This document shows positions 36,719 to 46,678 of a stretch of DNA of 64,000 nucleotides, piece by piece. The notes under the pieces were generated by a model. That model searched no databases. It was not told the origin of the DNA and saw nothing but the letters and a program-made list of their open reading frames with translations. Position 1 is the stretch's first letter. Each line of letters opens with the position of its first letter. The stretch comes from Bradyrhizobium sp. Rc3b (GTDB lineage Bacteria; Pseudomonadota; Alphaproteobacteria; Rhizobiales; Xanthobacteraceae), in assembly GCF_900114915.1 (NCBI RefSeq), contig NZ_FOUS01000005.1, forward strand, positions 1 to 64,000, read 5' to 3'. The position numbers and the translations under genes were made by a program.

Positions 36719-38308
36719 TCAGAACGTCAGCGCCTTGACCTGCTTGACCTGCGGCAGGGCCTGCACCTTGGCGAGCACGTCCGCCGGGACCGCGCCATCG
36801 ACCTCGACCAGCGCGATAGCGTCGCCGCCCTGCTCGACGCGGCCGAGATGGAAGGTCGCGATGTTGATCTTGGCGTCGCCCAGCAGGCCAGCGAAGCTGC
36901 CGATGAAGCCCGGCTTGTCCTCGTTGGTGACATAGATCATCGACTTGCCGAACTCGGCGTCGACGCGGATGCCCTTGATGTCGACCAGGCGCGGCTTGCC
37001 GTCGTGATAGACGGTGCCGGAGACCGAGCGCTCCTGGCGTTCGGTCGCGACCGTCACGGTGATCAGGCTCTCATAGTCGCTCTGGGCGGCGCGCACGATC
37101 TCGTCCACCACCATGCCGCGCTCCTTGGCGACGACGGGGGCGGACACCACGTTGACCTCGCCCAGCATCGGCCGCAGCAGGCCCGACAGCACGGCGGAGG
37201 TGATCGCCTTGATCTTCATCTCGGCGACGTGGCCCTCATAGGTGATCTCGACCTTGAGGATGCCGGTCTCGGTGAGCTGGCCGGCGAACGAGCCGAGCTT
37301 CTCGGCGAGCGAGATGAACGGCTTCAGCTTCGGCGCTTCTTCCGCCGTGATCGAGGGGAAGTTGACCGCGTTCGAGATCGCGCCGGTGAGCAGGTAATCC
37401 GACATCTGCTCGGCGACCTGCAGCGCGACATTCTCCTGCGCTTCGGTGGTGGAGGCGCCGAGATGCGGCGTGCAGATCACGTTGGGATGGCCGAACAGCA
37501 CGTTGGCGTTCGCGGGCTCCTCGACGAAAACGTCGAACGCGGCGCCGGCGATGTGCTTGGAATTGAGTGCATCGACCACCGCCTGCTCGTCGACGAGACC
37601 GCCGCGCGCGCAGTTGATCAGGCGCACGCCCTTCTTCATCTTGGCGATTGCGGCAGCGTCGATGATGTTCTTCGTCTTCTCGGTCAGCGGCGTGTGCAGC
37701 GTGATGAAATCGGCGCGCTTGAGCAGGTCGTCGAGCTCGACCTTCTCGACGCCGATGTCCTTGGCGCGCTCCGGCGACAGGAACGGATCGAACGCGATCA
37801 CCTTCATGCGCAGGCCGAGCGCGCGGTCGGCGACGATCGAGCCGATGTTGCCGCAGCCGACGACGCCCAGCACCTTGCCGGTGATCTCGACGCCCATGAA
37901 GCGGTTCTTCTCCCACTTGCCGGCCTGGGTCGAGGCGTCGGCCTGCGGGATTTCGCGCGCGAGCGCCAGCATCAGGGTGACGGCATGCTCGGCGGTCGTG
38001 ATCGAATTGCCGAACGGCGTGTTCATCACGATGATGCCCTTGGCCGTGGCGGCGGGGATCTCCACATTGTCGACGCCGATGCCGGCGCGGCCGATCACCT
38101 TGAGGTTGGTCGCCTTGTCGAGGATCTTTGCGGTCGCCTTCGTCGCGGAGCGGATCGCAAGGCCGTCGTAATTGCCGATGATCTCGGCCAGCTTGTCCTT
38201 GTCCTTGCCGAGATTGGGCTGGAAGTCGACCTCGACGCCGCGATCTTTGAAGATCTGCACGGCAGCGGGCGAGAGCGCGTCGGAAATGAGAACTTTGGGT
38301 TTGGTCAT
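36719..38308 (-). CDS. serA: D-3-phosphoglycerate dehydrogenase
   Basis: This 529-residue enzyme oxidises 3-phosphoglycerate to 3-phosphohydroxypyruvate with NAD, the first step of serine synthesis. It shows the NAD motif GVVGCGNIGSIVADRAL, the catalytic Arg in INCARGGLVDE, the Glu in FVEEP and the His in CTPHLGAST. An intervening ASB-type domain and a C-terminal ACT domain (TNEDKPGFIGSFAGLLGD) follow, so it is the long, three-domain type. ACT domains bind serine in some family members; feedback control is possible. serC lies just upstream on the same strand with 169 bases between, so the two act in sequence. Confidence 0.97.
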   Translation of the reverse strand: MTKPKVLISDALSPAAVQIFKDRGVEVDFQPNLGKDKDKLAEIIGNYDGLAIRSATKATAKILDKATNLKVIGRAGIGVDNVEIPAATAKGIIVMNTPFGNSITTAEHAVTLMLALAREIPQADASTQAGKWEKNRFMGVEITGKVLGVVGCGNIGSIVADRALGLRMKVIAFDPFLSPERAKDIGVEKVELDDLLKRADFITLHTPLTEKTKNIIDAAAIAKMKKGVRLINCARGGLVDEQAVVDALNSKHIAGAAFDVFVEEPANANVLFGHPNVICTPHLGASTTEAQENVALQVAEQMSDYLLTGAISNAVNFPSITAEEAPKLKPFISLAEKLGSFAGQLTETGILKVEITYEGHVAEMKIKAITSAVLSGLLRPMLGEVNVVSAPVVAKERGMVVDEIVRAAQSDYESLITVTVATERQERSVSGTVYHDGKPRLVDIKGIRVDAEFGKSMIYVTNEDKPGFIGSFAGLLGDAKINIATFHLGRVEQGGDAIALVEVDGAVPADVLAKVQALPQVKQVKALTF

Positions 38309-38324
38309 GGGATGTGTCCTTCAC

Positions 38325-38473
38325 ACCCTCCCCTGGAGGGGGGAGGGTCGGCGCGAAGCGCCGGGGTGGGGTGAAGCTGCGAATTCGAAATTCGCCAGTG
38401 CGCCGTGTGGAGAGATCACCCCACCCCGCCGCACCTGACGGTACGTCGACCCTCCCCCTCCAGGGGAGGGTCA
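38325..38473. repeat. Inverted-repeat element between serC and serA
   Basis: The arm ACCCTCCCCTGGAGGGGGGA at the left and CCTCCCCCTCCAGGGGAGGG at the right are self-complementary and inverted relative to each other. It is the same type as the element at 29284. It separates serC from serA and could act as an RNA hairpin. Confidence 0.6.
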
Positions 38474-38477
38474 GAAC

Positions 38478-39653
38478 TCAGGCCGCCTTGGCGAGCGTGG
38501 CCTTGGTCTCGGCAAAAGCCCAGTCGATCCACTGCGTCAGCAGCTCGACGTCCTTGGCCTCGACGGTGGCGCCGCACCAGATGCGCAGGCCAGCCGGCGC
38601 ATCGCGATAATACGCGAAGTCGTAGCCGGCGCCTTCCTTCTCCACCAGCGCCACCAGCTTCTTGGAGAACTCGGCTTGCGCGTCCTCGGACAGCGAGGTG
38701 ATGGCGGGATCGGTGAACTTCAGGCACACCGAAGTGTTGGAGCGGATCGCGGCGTCCTTGGCGAGGAAGTCGATCCACGGCGTCTTCGCCTTCCAGTCGG
38801 CGAGCACCTTGGTGTTGGCGTCGGCACGCGCGATCAGCGCCTTGAGGCCGCCGATCGACTTGGCCCAGTTCAGCGCATCGAGATAATCCTCGACGCAAAG
38901 CATCGACGGCGTGTTGATGGTCTCGCCGACGAAGATGCCTTCGTTGATCTTGCCGCCCTTGGTCATGCGGAAGATCTTCGGCAGCGGCCAGGCCGGCTTG
39001 TAGGTTTCCAGCCGTTCCACCGCACGGGGCGACAGGATCAGCATGCCGTGCGCGGCCTCGCCGCCGAGCGCCTTCTGCCAGGAGAAGGTGACGACATCGA
39101 GCTTGGCCCAGTCCAGCGGCTGCGCAAACGCGGCCGAGGTGGCGTCGCAGATGGTCAGGCCTTCGCGGGTCGCGCTGATCCAGTTGGCATCAGGCACGCG
39201 CACACCTGACGTGGTGCCGTTCCAGGTGAAGACAACGTCGCTCTTGGGATCGACCTTGGAGAGGTCGGGGATCTCACCATAGGCTGCGTTGAGCTTGGTG
39301 ACGTCCTTGAGCTTCAATTCCTTGACGATATCGCTGACCCAACCTTCGCCGAAGGATTCCCAGGCGAGCGTGGTGACGGGCCGCGCACCGAGCAGCGACC
39401 AGAGCGCCATCTCGACTGCGCCGGTATCGGAGGCGGGCACGATGCCGATGCGATAGTCGGCGGGCACTTCGAGCACTTCGCGCGTCAGATCGATCGCGAG
39501 CTTGAGCTTGGTCTTGCCGACCTTCGCGCGATGCGACCGGCCGAGTGCTGCGTCCTTGAGATTTTGGGCGTTCCAGCCGGGGCGCTTGGCGCAGGGGCCG
39601 GAGGAGAAATGCGGCACGTTCGGCCGCGAAGCGGGCTTCGCTACAGTCATCAT
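38478..39653 (-). CDS. serC: Phosphoserine aminotransferase
   Basis: This 391-residue PLP enzyme makes phosphoserine from phosphohydroxypyruvate and glutamate (second step of serine synthesis; also used for pyridoxine synthesis). It opens with the family pattern [14 protein letters not shown] and has the PLP lysine in [16 protein letters not shown]. It is the alphaproteobacterial form, with [19 protein letters not shown] near the phosphate-binding region. It starts with tandem ATG codons (39653 and 39650). It is the upstream gene of the serC-serA pair. Confidence 0.95.
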   Translation of the reverse strand: MMTVAKPASRPNVPHFSSGPCAKRPGWNAQNLKDAALGRSHRAKVGKTKLKLAIDLTREVLEVPADYRIGIVPASDTGAVEMALWSLLGARPVTTLAWESFGEGWVSDIVKELKLKDVTKLNAAYGEIPDLSKVDPKSDVVFTWNGTTSGVRVPDANWISATREGLTICDATSAAFAQPLDWAKLDVVTFSWQKALGGEAAHGMLILSPRAVERLETYKPAWPLPKIFRMTKGGKINEGIFVGETINTPSMLCVEDYLDALNWAKSIGGLKALIARADANTKVLADWKAKTPWIDFLAKDAAIRSNTSVCLKFTDPAITSLSEDAQAEFSKKLVALVEKEGAGYDFAYYRDAPAGLRIWCGATVEAKDVELLTQWIDWAFAETKATLAKAA

Positions 39654-39731
39654 ATCTACCCTTCCAGATAGTCAGCCTCCCGTTGGGGGGAGGTGTCCCG
39701 CCGCGGCTGATACGGGAAACAGGAAGAGTCG

Positions 39732-39938
39732 TCAAGGAAGTTCCGGCGTCTCACGGCGGCGTGATGGTGCTTCCGGTGCGATATCAGGGGATTCAACGAC
39801 CGCGAGCGCATTCAGCAAGTCCGTGGCCTCGCTGATCAATTGCGCGGCTCTGCGGCGGCTGCCGACTTTCAAAATGCACTTGTCATTGGCCTGCACGACG
39901 TAATCGTTGCCGACCTTGATCATTGAATAGCTTGTCAT
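39732..39938 (-). CDS. Small hypothetical protein
   Basis: This 68-residue protein starts at ATG 39938 (MTSYSMIKVGNDYVVQANDK), with GGGG upstream. It has a short beta-hairpin-like N-terminal half and a helical segment SRRRAAQLISEATDLLNALA, followed by a charged tail. The frame is open to 40004, but the later start has the better context. A KVGSRRRAAQLI helix suggests possible nucleic-acid contact. No family recognised. Confidence 0.6.
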   Translation of the reverse strand: MTSYSMIKVGNDYVVQANDKCILKVGSRRRAAQLISEATDLLNALAVVESPDIAPEAPSRRRETPELP

Positions 39939-40096
39939 CGAAATCCCCGAACCGACAGAGCCCGGTGTCTGAAGCTGCCGTAGCACCGTTCGTTCCCGGA
40001 TCAACGTGAACGACGGCTGGGTAGTTTATCAGCTGTTAATATGAACAAACGCGCGATCCGAATTCGCTGATCGCGCAAGGCTCGCGAAGAGCTGCC

Positions 40097-40561
40097 TCAA
40101 AAGCGGACAGTCATACCGACGTGACTCGCTGCGAACCCGAGCCGCTTGTAGAAACGCTGCGCATCGACGCGGCTCGCATGCGTCAGCAACTCGACCAGAC
40201 CGCAGCCGCGCGCTTTCGCTTCCGCGATCGCCCATTGCACCAGCCGCTCGCCGATGCCGCGGCTGCGACAATCCGAAGCAACGCGAACGTCTTCCAGCAG
40301 GCCGCGCACGCCGCCTTGCGAGCTGATGCCCGGCAGGATCGCGAGTTGCAGGCAGCCGACCACCCTGCCCTCGCTCTCGGCAACCACGAGCGTGAGGTTC
40401 GGATCGCGCTCGACCCGCGCGAAGGCATCGTAATAGGCGGCAGGCAACGGATCCTCGACGCGCTCGCGCGCGCGGCCGAGATGATCGTCGGCGAGCATCG
40501 CCACGATCGCAGGAACGTCGTCGCGGCGCGCGCGGCGAATGGAGACGGATTCGGCGTTCAT
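40097..40561 (-). CDS. GNAT-family N-acetyltransferase
   Basis: The 154-residue protein starts at ATG 40561 and has the acetyl-CoA-binding motif A (VASDCRSRGIGERLVQWAIA; the Q/RxxGxG/A pattern) and a closing FYKRLGFAASHVGMTVRF. GNAT enzymes acetylate amines of small molecules or proteins; the substrate is not readable. It follows the GST gene at 40579 by 17 bases on the same strand, so they are likely co-transcribed. Confidence 0.85.
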   Translation of the reverse strand: MNAESVSIRRARRDDVPAIVAMLADDHLGRARERVEDPLPAAYYDAFARVERDPNLTLVVAESEGRVVGCLQLAILPGISSQGGVRGLLEDVRVASDCRSRGIGERLVQWAIAEAKARGCGLVELLTHASRVDAQRFYKRLGFAASHVGMTVRF

Positions 40562-40578
40562 GTCAGACAACTCCAACC

Positions 40579-41169
40579 TCAGCGCGCCGGCGGGAGGCCG
40601 AGAAACGCTTCGACCTCGCCGATCCAGCGGCGGAGGGCGGCATAGCGGCCGAGATCGAAGCCGCCTTCATGCGCCACGCGGGTATAGGCGAGCAGCGAGA
40701 CGTCGGCGAGCGAAACCTCTTCACCGGCGAAGAAGCGGCCGGCCGAAAGATGCTGCTCCATGCGGTCGAGCGCCGCATAGCCGCGCTTGACCTTTTCGGG
40801 GTCGAGCGCGGATGCATCCTTGCCGAGATAAACGAGGAGGAAGCGGCACACCGCGATATAGGGCTCGTGGCTGTACTGTTCCCAGAACAGCCATTCGTCC
40901 ATCTTGGCCGCAATGAAGGCGTCGCGCGGAACGAGCGCGCTGTCGCGGGCGAGATAGCGGATGATGGCATTGGACTGCGCCAGCGTGCGGCCGTCGTCGA
41001 ATGCGACGGTGGGCACCTGGCCGGCGCCGTTCATCTCAAGGAATTGCGGCGTGCGCGTCTCGCCCTTGCGCGTATCGATCTCGATCCACTGGTAGGGCAA
41101 TGCAAGCTTGTCGCAGACCCACTTCACCTTCAGGCAATTGCCGGAATTGCTGTCGCCGTAGATCTTCAT
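40579..41169 (-). CDS. Glutathione S-transferase family protein
   Basis: The 196-residue protein has the thioredoxin-fold N-terminal domain (MKIYGDSNSGNCLKVKWVCD, with NGAGQVPTVAF holding the cis-Pro and QSNAIIRYL) and a helical C-terminal domain (GEEVSLADVSLLAYTRVAHE). I chose ATG 41169, where the fold begins; the frame is open to 41223. GSTs conjugate glutathione to electrophiles or act as reductases; the substrate is unknown. It precedes a GNAT gene. Confidence 0.88.
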   Translation of the reverse strand: MKIYGDSNSGNCLKVKWVCDKLALPYQWIEIDTRKGETRTPQFLEMNGAGQVPTVAFDDGRTLAQSNAIIRYLARDSALVPRDAFIAAKMDEWLFWEQYSHEPYIAVCRFLLVYLGKDASALDPEKVKRGYAALDRMEQHLSAGRFFAGEEVSLADVSLLAYTRVAHEGGFDLGRYAALRRWIGEVEAFLGLPPAR

Positions 41170-41244
41170 CGCTGCCGCCCCGCTTTGGAGCGACAGAGCA
41201 TCAGGACGCAAGCGAGCTGTCAACCGCGGCGCAGCGCGGTCCCG

Positions 41245-42072
41245 TCAGAACTTGTAGCCGAGACCGGCGCGGACGGTGTTGATGCTGGTGTCGACCTGGG
41301 AAGTGAAGCGAATATATTCGTACTCCGCGCGCATGAACAAGCCGCCGACCAGATTGACGTCGACGCCGAGACCGGCGGTGTAGCCGTAGATCAGGTGATT
41401 GTGCTGGGCATCGGTCGAGGTCAACGGCGCCAGCGGCGTGTAGACCCCGAGCTGGGTCGCGCTCACGCGGTCCTGCACGCTGACGGTGCGAACGATGTCG
41501 GCATTACCGAGCGCGAGCCCCGCAAACATGTAGGGCAGGAAGCATCCCCATGCGTAGGCGGCGCGACCGCGGAACGTCCCGATGTCGCTGATGCTGATCG
41601 AAGAGGTCGACGTCGCCGTGACATCATGGAAATTGCCGTCGGACAGTGCAGTGGGGCTGACGCGCCGTTCGCTGGCCGACGACGATCCTCCGAACCTGCC
41701 GTGCAGCCAGCTCACTTCGAGACCGAGGACGACGTCGTCCCATTGCGCATTGTATCCGACGAAGGCGCCGTAACCGGTGGTGCGCTGCGAGGCCTTGCCC
41801 AGTCCGAGATTCCACTGAGACACGCCCATCGAGCTCTCGATCAACGTATCCGCCAACAGGGCAGCCATCATGTTGCTGGTCGAGCCGTTGAAGTTCTCGT
41901 CGGACGAACCATAACCGGCCTGGGCTCCGATATAGGAGCCTTGCCAGTTGACGCTGGACCGGGTGAGACCGTCCGTGAAGCTGCCGCGCAGGATGGGAAG
42001 ATCGGGCATATCGGCCGCATGCGCGGCAGACACCGTCCCCAACATCGCCGCCGCCAACAAAAGGCCACGCAT
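41245..42072 (-). CDS. Outer-membrane beta-barrel protein (Omp25/31-like)
   Basis: From ATG 42072 (GGAG seven bases upstream) the product has a signal peptide MRGLLLAAAMLGTVSAAHA and a mature domain of alternating strands ending in the C-terminal aromatic signature RAGLGYKF, as expected for insertion by the Bam complex. The sequence style (NWQGSYIGAQAGYGSS, RAEYEYIRFTSQVDTS) fits the Omp25/31 porin-like family of rhizobia and Brucella. Its function is structural or in small-molecule passage. Confidence 0.85.
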   Translation of the reverse strand: MRGLLLAAAMLGTVSAAHAADMPDLPILRGSFTDGLTRSSVNWQGSYIGAQAGYGSSDENFNGSTSNMMAALLADTLIESSMGVSQWNLGLGKASQRTTGYGAFVGYNAQWDDVVLGLEVSWLHGRFGGSSSASERRVSPTALSDGNFHDVTATSTSSISISDIGTFRGRAAYAWGCFLPYMFAGLALGNADIVRTVSVQDRVSATQLGVYTPLAPLTSTDAQHNHLIYGYTAGLGVDVNLVGGLFMRAEYEYIRFTSQVDTSINTVRAGLGYKF

Positions 42073-42182
42073 CGCAACGCTCCATCGAACTCGAACTGTC
42101 ATCGTGATCATGGCTCGTTAACCTTAACCAATGGTTGCGCCCGCCGCCTTCATCGCTACTCGCCATGAAAAATACGCAAAGC

Positions 42183-42212
42183 AAAACGGCGCGGGATGAA
42201 TCCCGCGCCGTT
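42183..42212 (-). terminator. Intrinsic terminator after the second outer-membrane gene
   Basis: On the minus strand a perfect 12-base stem (42185-42196 with 42201-42212) is followed by a T run, 28 bases after the stop at 42241. Confidence 0.85.
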
Positions 42213-42240
42213 AAGAAGTCCTAACCGATCGAAGTATCGA

Positions 42241-43068
42241 TCAGCCCTTGGTGACGAGCGGCGGCGCGTAGACCGGCGGGCTGCTGAGATCCCAGCGCAC
42301 GCCGAGCTTGATGTCGTGCGAGGTGAGCTCCTTGACCTTGATCGAGGTCGGGCCGGAGGCGCTGTTGTCGAACAAGCGGTAATTGCCGGGCGCGGCGTCG
42401 CCGAGGTTCATGTAGCTGTAGGCCAGTTCGACGGTGAATCCGGGATTGACCTTGTAGGCGAGACCGGCGTGAGCGGCCCAGGCGAGGTTCCACTTTCCGT
42501 TATCGGCGAAGTAGGCAACGCTGTTGTTGAGCAGCGGGTTGTAGGACACGCCGTCGTCGCGGAAGCCGCTGATCTTGTTGTAGGAGCCGCCGACACCGGC
42601 GCCGATGAACGGGGTGATGCACCACCAGGTGCCGAGGTCGACATAGGCGTTGGCCATCACGACCCACTCGGACTTGCTGCCGCTGTAGTTGTTGACGCCG
42701 ACGAAGCCGGGTCCAACGACGTTGTCGCTGCCGTGCAGATTGGATTTGCCACGATACTGGCCGATCACGTCGGCGCGGAACCAGTTGTTGAAGCGATAGC
42801 CGACGCCGAGATCGAACAGCCCCGCCGAGTCGAAGCCGAGCCCCTCCGTCGTCTTGGAATAGCCGGCCGGCAGGGCGCTATCGATGCGCTTGGCGCTCTG
42901 GTTGGTCATGCCGATGTCGCCGCGCAGATACCAGCCGCCGAAGTCCGCGGGCGGAGCCGGCGGCGCGTACATGGGAGGGGGCGCCGCGATCGGCATATCG
43001 GCAGCGAACGCCATCGACGAGATCAGGGTTGCCGCACCCGCGGCAAGGAGAGACTTAACGCTACGCAT
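42241..43068 (-). CDS. Outer-membrane beta-barrel protein (Omp25/31-like), second copy
   Basis: The 275-residue protein starts at ATG 43068 (AGGA upstream), with signal peptide MRSVKSLLAAGAATLISSMA and a Pro-rich N-terminus of the mature protein (MPIAAPPPMYAPPAPPADFG), a feature of rhizobial Omp31-like proteins. Barrel strands include WYLRGDIGMTNQSAKRID and LAYKVNPGFTVELAYSYMN. It is not a close copy of the neighbour at 41245. A porin or envelope-stability role is inferred from family. Confidence 0.87.
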   Translation of the reverse strand: MRSVKSLLAAGAATLISSMAFAADMPIAAPPPMYAPPAPPADFGGWYLRGDIGMTNQSAKRIDSALPAGYSKTTEGLGFDSAGLFDLGVGYRFNNWFRADVIGQYRGKSNLHGSDNVVGPGFVGVNNYSGSKSEWVVMANAYVDLGTWWCITPFIGAGVGGSYNKISGFRDDGVSYNPLLNNSVAYFADNGKWNLAWAAHAGLAYKVNPGFTVELAYSYMNLGDAAPGNYRLFDNSASGPTSIKVKELTSHDIKLGVRWDLSSPPVYAPPLVTKG

Positions 43069-43294
43069 TGGCTTCGTCCTTTTGGCCGGTGAGGCAAATA
43101 CGCAGGCCTCACGTTCTGGAAACTCACGGAGCGGACGATGCCAGCAAATGTTTAAGCGCCACTTAACCCTAATTTTTAAGGTTGATTTTTCCTGACTGCT
43201 CGCGCGCACGGATGAGAAGCGTTGCAAAATTGCAGCGCCTGGCGCCGCAATTGCTAACGATGTGTAAAGCCGCAGTGCAGCGGGAGAGAATCCG

Positions 43295-44542
43295 TTAACG
43301 CGCGTGCCGCGGCAGCTTGGGCAGGAACACCGCAAGCAGGCCGATCGCCGGCAGGTAGGCGCAGACCTGGTAGACGAACTCGATCGAGGTGTGGTCGGCG
43401 AGCTTGCCGAGCACGGCGGCGCCCAGGCCCCCGATGCCGAACGCAACGCCGAAGAACACGCCGGAGATCATGCCGAATCTGTGCGGCACCAGCTCCTGCG
43501 CGAACACGATGATCGACGACGTCGTCGAGGAGATGATCAGACCGATGATGACTGACAGCACCGCGCTGCCGACGAGCCCGGCATAGGGCAGCGCCAGCGT
43601 GAACGGCAGCGCGCCCAGGATCGAGATCCAGATCACGATCTTGCGGCCGAAGCGATCGCCCAAGGGACCGCCCAGAAACGCGCCGACCGCGTTAGCCGCG
43701 AGGAAGATGAAGAGATAGATCTGCGCTGCCTGCGTCGACACGCCGAACCGATCGATCAGGTAGAAGATGTAATAGCTCGACAGGCTCGAGACGTAGAGCT
43801 GTTTCGAGAACAGCAGCGCGACCAGCACGAGCAGCGCGACGGCGACGCGGCGCGAGCTCGGTGCGTCGGGATGGGCCTGAACCGCCGCTGTCTTCTTCGC
43901 CTTGATCTGCGGCGCGTACCAGCGGCCGATGCGCCAGAGGATGAGGATCGCGAGGAAGGCGATTGAGGAGAACCAGGCGATGCTGCCCTGCCCGAACGGC
44001 ACCACGATCGACGCCGCCAGCACCGGCCCCATCGAGGTGCCGAAACTGCCGCCGAGTTGGAACACCGATTGCGCGAAACCGTAGCGGCCGCCGGAGGCGA
44101 GCCGCGCAATGCGCGCGGATTCGGGGTGAAACACCGCCGAGCCGAGACCGACCAGCGCGGCGGCGACGAGGATGACGAGATATTGGTGCGCGGCGCTGAG
44201 CAGCAGGAGGCCGAAGAAGGTCGAGGCCATGCCGACCGCCAGCGAATAAGGCTGCGCCTTTTTGTCGGTGTAATGTCCGACCACCGGCTGCAGCAGCGAG
44301 GCCGTAAACTGGAAGGCCAGCGTGATCATGCCGATCTGCGCGAAGTCGAGCGCGTAGGTGTCCTTCAGGATCGGATACACCGAGGCGATCAGCGACTGCA
44401 TGGTGTCGTTGAGGAAGTGCGAGAAGCTGATGCCGGCGAGCACGACATAGGCCGGCCCGGCCGCTTTGGCGGCGGGTGCCACGTCAGCGACGACGACGGG
44501 CTCGGTCAGCGTTTCCTCTGAGACGACAACAGGCTTGTTCAA
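43295..44542 (-). CDS. Major facilitator transporter, fosmidomycin-resistance (Fsr) type
   Basis: The protein has 12 predicted membrane helices and the Fsr-family motifs ISFSHFLNDTMQSLIASVYP and GLGSAVFHPESARIARLASG. Fsr-type pumps are proton-driven exporters of drugs such as fosmidomycin; the native substrate is unknown. I placed the start at a TTG (44542) because the N-terminus then begins NKPVVVSEE, as I would expect for this family; the frame is open to an ATG at 44665 whose extra 41 residues look non-coding. Confidence 0.85.
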   Translation of the reverse strand: MNKPVVVSEETLTEPVVVADVAPAAKAAGPAYVVLAGISFSHFLNDTMQSLIASVYPILKDTYALDFAQIGMITLAFQFTASLLQPVVGHYTDKKAQPYSLAVGMASTFFGLLLLSAAHQYLVILVAAALVGLGSAVFHPESARIARLASGGRYGFAQSVFQLGGSFGTSMGPVLAASIVVPFGQGSIAWFSSIAFLAILILWRIGRWYAPQIKAKKTAAVQAHPDAPSSRRVAVALLVLVALLFSKQLYVSSLSSYYIFYLIDRFGVSTQAAQIYLFIFLAANAVGAFLGGPLGDRFGRKIVIWISILGALPFTLALPYAGLVGSAVLSVIIGLIISSTTSSIIVFAQELVPHRFGMISGVFFGVAFGIGGLGAAVLGKLADHTSIEFVYQVCAYLPAIGLLAVFLPKLPRHAR

Positions 44543-44725
44543 TGCAGCATCCCGGCGCGGCAGATTGCCGCGACCTCGTAGGTACGATGCAACGCGCGAT
44601 GGAACCACCGCCAATCGCAAATGGCTGGAATGCGCGCGCTCTGCCGCGAGCAGCGCGACCTGCATGGTTCAAGAGGCCCGCTTTCACGGGCTCCTCACCA
44701 TGAAGGTCTGGATCTCGCCATGAAA

Positions 44726-44813
44726 AGGGTGGGCGAAGGCGCCCTTGCGCCGTGCCCACGATCCTTCGATACGGCCACAGAAGCGTGGGCACGCTTCGCT
44801 TTGCCACCCTACG
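44726..44813. repeat. Dispersed repeat, GGGTGGGC...GCCCACC type (copy 1)
   Basis: It begins AGGGTGGGCGAAGGCGC and ends TTTGCCACCCTACGG, giving a long imperfect inverted repeat. A second, similar copy is at 47832-47922. Confidence 0.6.
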
Positions 44814-44830
44814 GCAGGGTGCTTGGGACC

Positions 44831-46174
44831 TCAGGCCGCCGCCTGGCCGAGCGCGAAGACGATGGTGTCGACGACGTCCTCGACCAGGATGCGGTCTTCG
44901 CCCTCGCCCATGACGCGGATCACCGGCTCGGTGCCGGAGGAGCGGATCAGGAGACGGCCGTGGCCGTTGAGCCGTTTCTCGCCGTCGGAGATCGCAGACT
45001 TGACGTCGGAATCATCGAGCGGCTTGCCGCCCTTGTGGCGGACATTCTTGAGGATCTGCGGCAGCGGATCAAAGCGGTGGCAGACTTCCGACACGGGACG
45101 GCGCAGCTTCTGCACCACCGCGAGCACCTGCAGCGCAGCGACAAAACCGTCGCCGGTGGTGGCATAGTCGGACAGGATGATGTGGCCGGACTGCTCGCCG
45201 CCAAGATTGTAGCCGCCGTTCAGCATCTGCTCGAGCACGTAGCGGTCGCCGACCGGCGTGCGGACCAGATCGAGCCCCTGCCCTTTCAGGAAACGCTCGA
45301 GGCCGAGATTGGACATCACGGTGGCGACGATGCCGGGCCGCGACAGGCGGCCGTCTTCCTTCCAGCTCTGCGCGATCACCGCCAGGAGCTGGTCGCCGTC
45401 GACGACATGACCGCGCTCGTCGACCAGGATAACGCGATCGGCGTCGCCGTCGAGCGCGATGCCGATGTCGGCGCGCATCTCGCGCACCTTCCGCGACAGT
45501 GCTTCCGGCGAGGTCGAGCCGCAATCCTTGTTGATGTTGAAGCCGTCGGGCTCGACGCCGATCGGCACAACGTCGGCGCCCAACTCCCACAGCGCTTCCG
45601 GCACCACCTTGTAGGCGGCGCCGTTGGCGCAATCGATCACGACGCGCAGGCCGTCGAGCGAGAGGTCGCGCGGCAGCGTGCGCTTGGCGAATTCGATGTA
45701 GCGGTCATGCACGCCGTCGATGCGGCGGGCGCGGCCGAGGCTCGCGCTCTGTGCCAGCCGCTTGTCGATGGGCTCGTCGAGCAGCTGCTCGATCTGCCGC
45801 TCGACGTCGTCGGACAGCTTGAAGCCCTGCGGGCCGAACAGCTTGATGCCGTTGTCCTCGAACAGATTGTGCGAGGCCGAGATCATGACGCCGAGATCGG
45901 CGCGCATCGACTTGGTCAGCATCGCAACCGCCGGCGTCGGCATCGGGCCGACCAGCAGCACGTCCATGCCGACCGAGGTGAAGCCGGCGACCATCGCGTA
46001 TTCGATCATGTAGCCGGACAGGCGGGTGTCCTTGCCGATCACGACCCGGTGGCGGTGATCACCGCGCTGAAACGCAAGGCCTGCGGCTTGGCCGACCTTG
46101 AGCGCGAGCTCCGGCGTGATCAGTCCGTTAGCGCGGCCCCGAATCCCGTCCGTCCCGAAATATTTGCGACTCAT
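44831..46174 (-). CDS. glmM: Phosphoglucosamine mutase
   Basis: This 447-residue enzyme converts glucosamine-6-phosphate to glucosamine-1-phosphate for UDP-GlcNAc, peptidoglycan and LPS synthesis. It has the N-terminal signature [10 protein letters not shown], the phosphoserine loop ISASHN (S101), the Mg-binding DGDADR, and the sugar-phosphate site [11 protein letters not shown] near the C-terminus. GGGGGA precedes the ATG. In many genomes it follows folP and ftsH; neither is in this stretch. Confidence 0.97.
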   Translation of the reverse strand: MSRKYFGTDGIRGRANGLITPELALKVGQAAGLAFQRGDHRHRVVIGKDTRLSGYMIEYAMVAGFTSVGMDVLLVGPMPTPAVAMLTKSMRADLGVMISASHNLFEDNGIKLFGPQGFKLSDDVERQIEQLLDEPIDKRLAQSASLGRARRIDGVHDRYIEFAKRTLPRDLSLDGLRVVIDCANGAAYKVVPEALWELGADVVPIGVEPDGFNINKDCGSTSPEALSRKVREMRADIGIALDGDADRVILVDERGHVVDGDQLLAVIAQSWKEDGRLSRPGIVATVMSNLGLERFLKGQGLDLVRTPVGDRYVLEQMLNGGYNLGGEQSGHIILSDYATTGDGFVAALQVLAVVQKLRRPVSEVCHRFDPLPQILKNVRHKGGKPLDDSDVKSAISDGEKRLNGHGRLLIRSSGTEPVIRVMGEGEDRILVEDVVDTIVFALGQAAA

Positions 46175-46394
46175 ATCGTCCCCCGAGCAACAACCAGGGG
46201 ATCCCCTCTACAACCACGGGCTGCCCGAACGGGACCCGCATCCCTGATTTGCTAAACGTCTTATAATGCCTATGGGGCTAACTTGGCTTCAAAAAATATG
46301 ATGAATCATTACGGAACCGGGGCGCCGCCGCTCCGACAACGTCTTGTTAACATTATATTTCCTACCCATGGCGCCGGTCGGGGTGGAACCCGAT

Positions 46395-46616
<222 letters not shown>

Positions 46617-46678
46617 CTAGATGACCCCGAAATCTTCCGATGCAAGACTCTTGGTAGAAGACGGGCCGGGGAACGATC

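Noticed and set aside
36674..38374. Long plus-strand open frame of 566 residues
   Set aside because: Antisense to serA, which has complete catalytic motifs.
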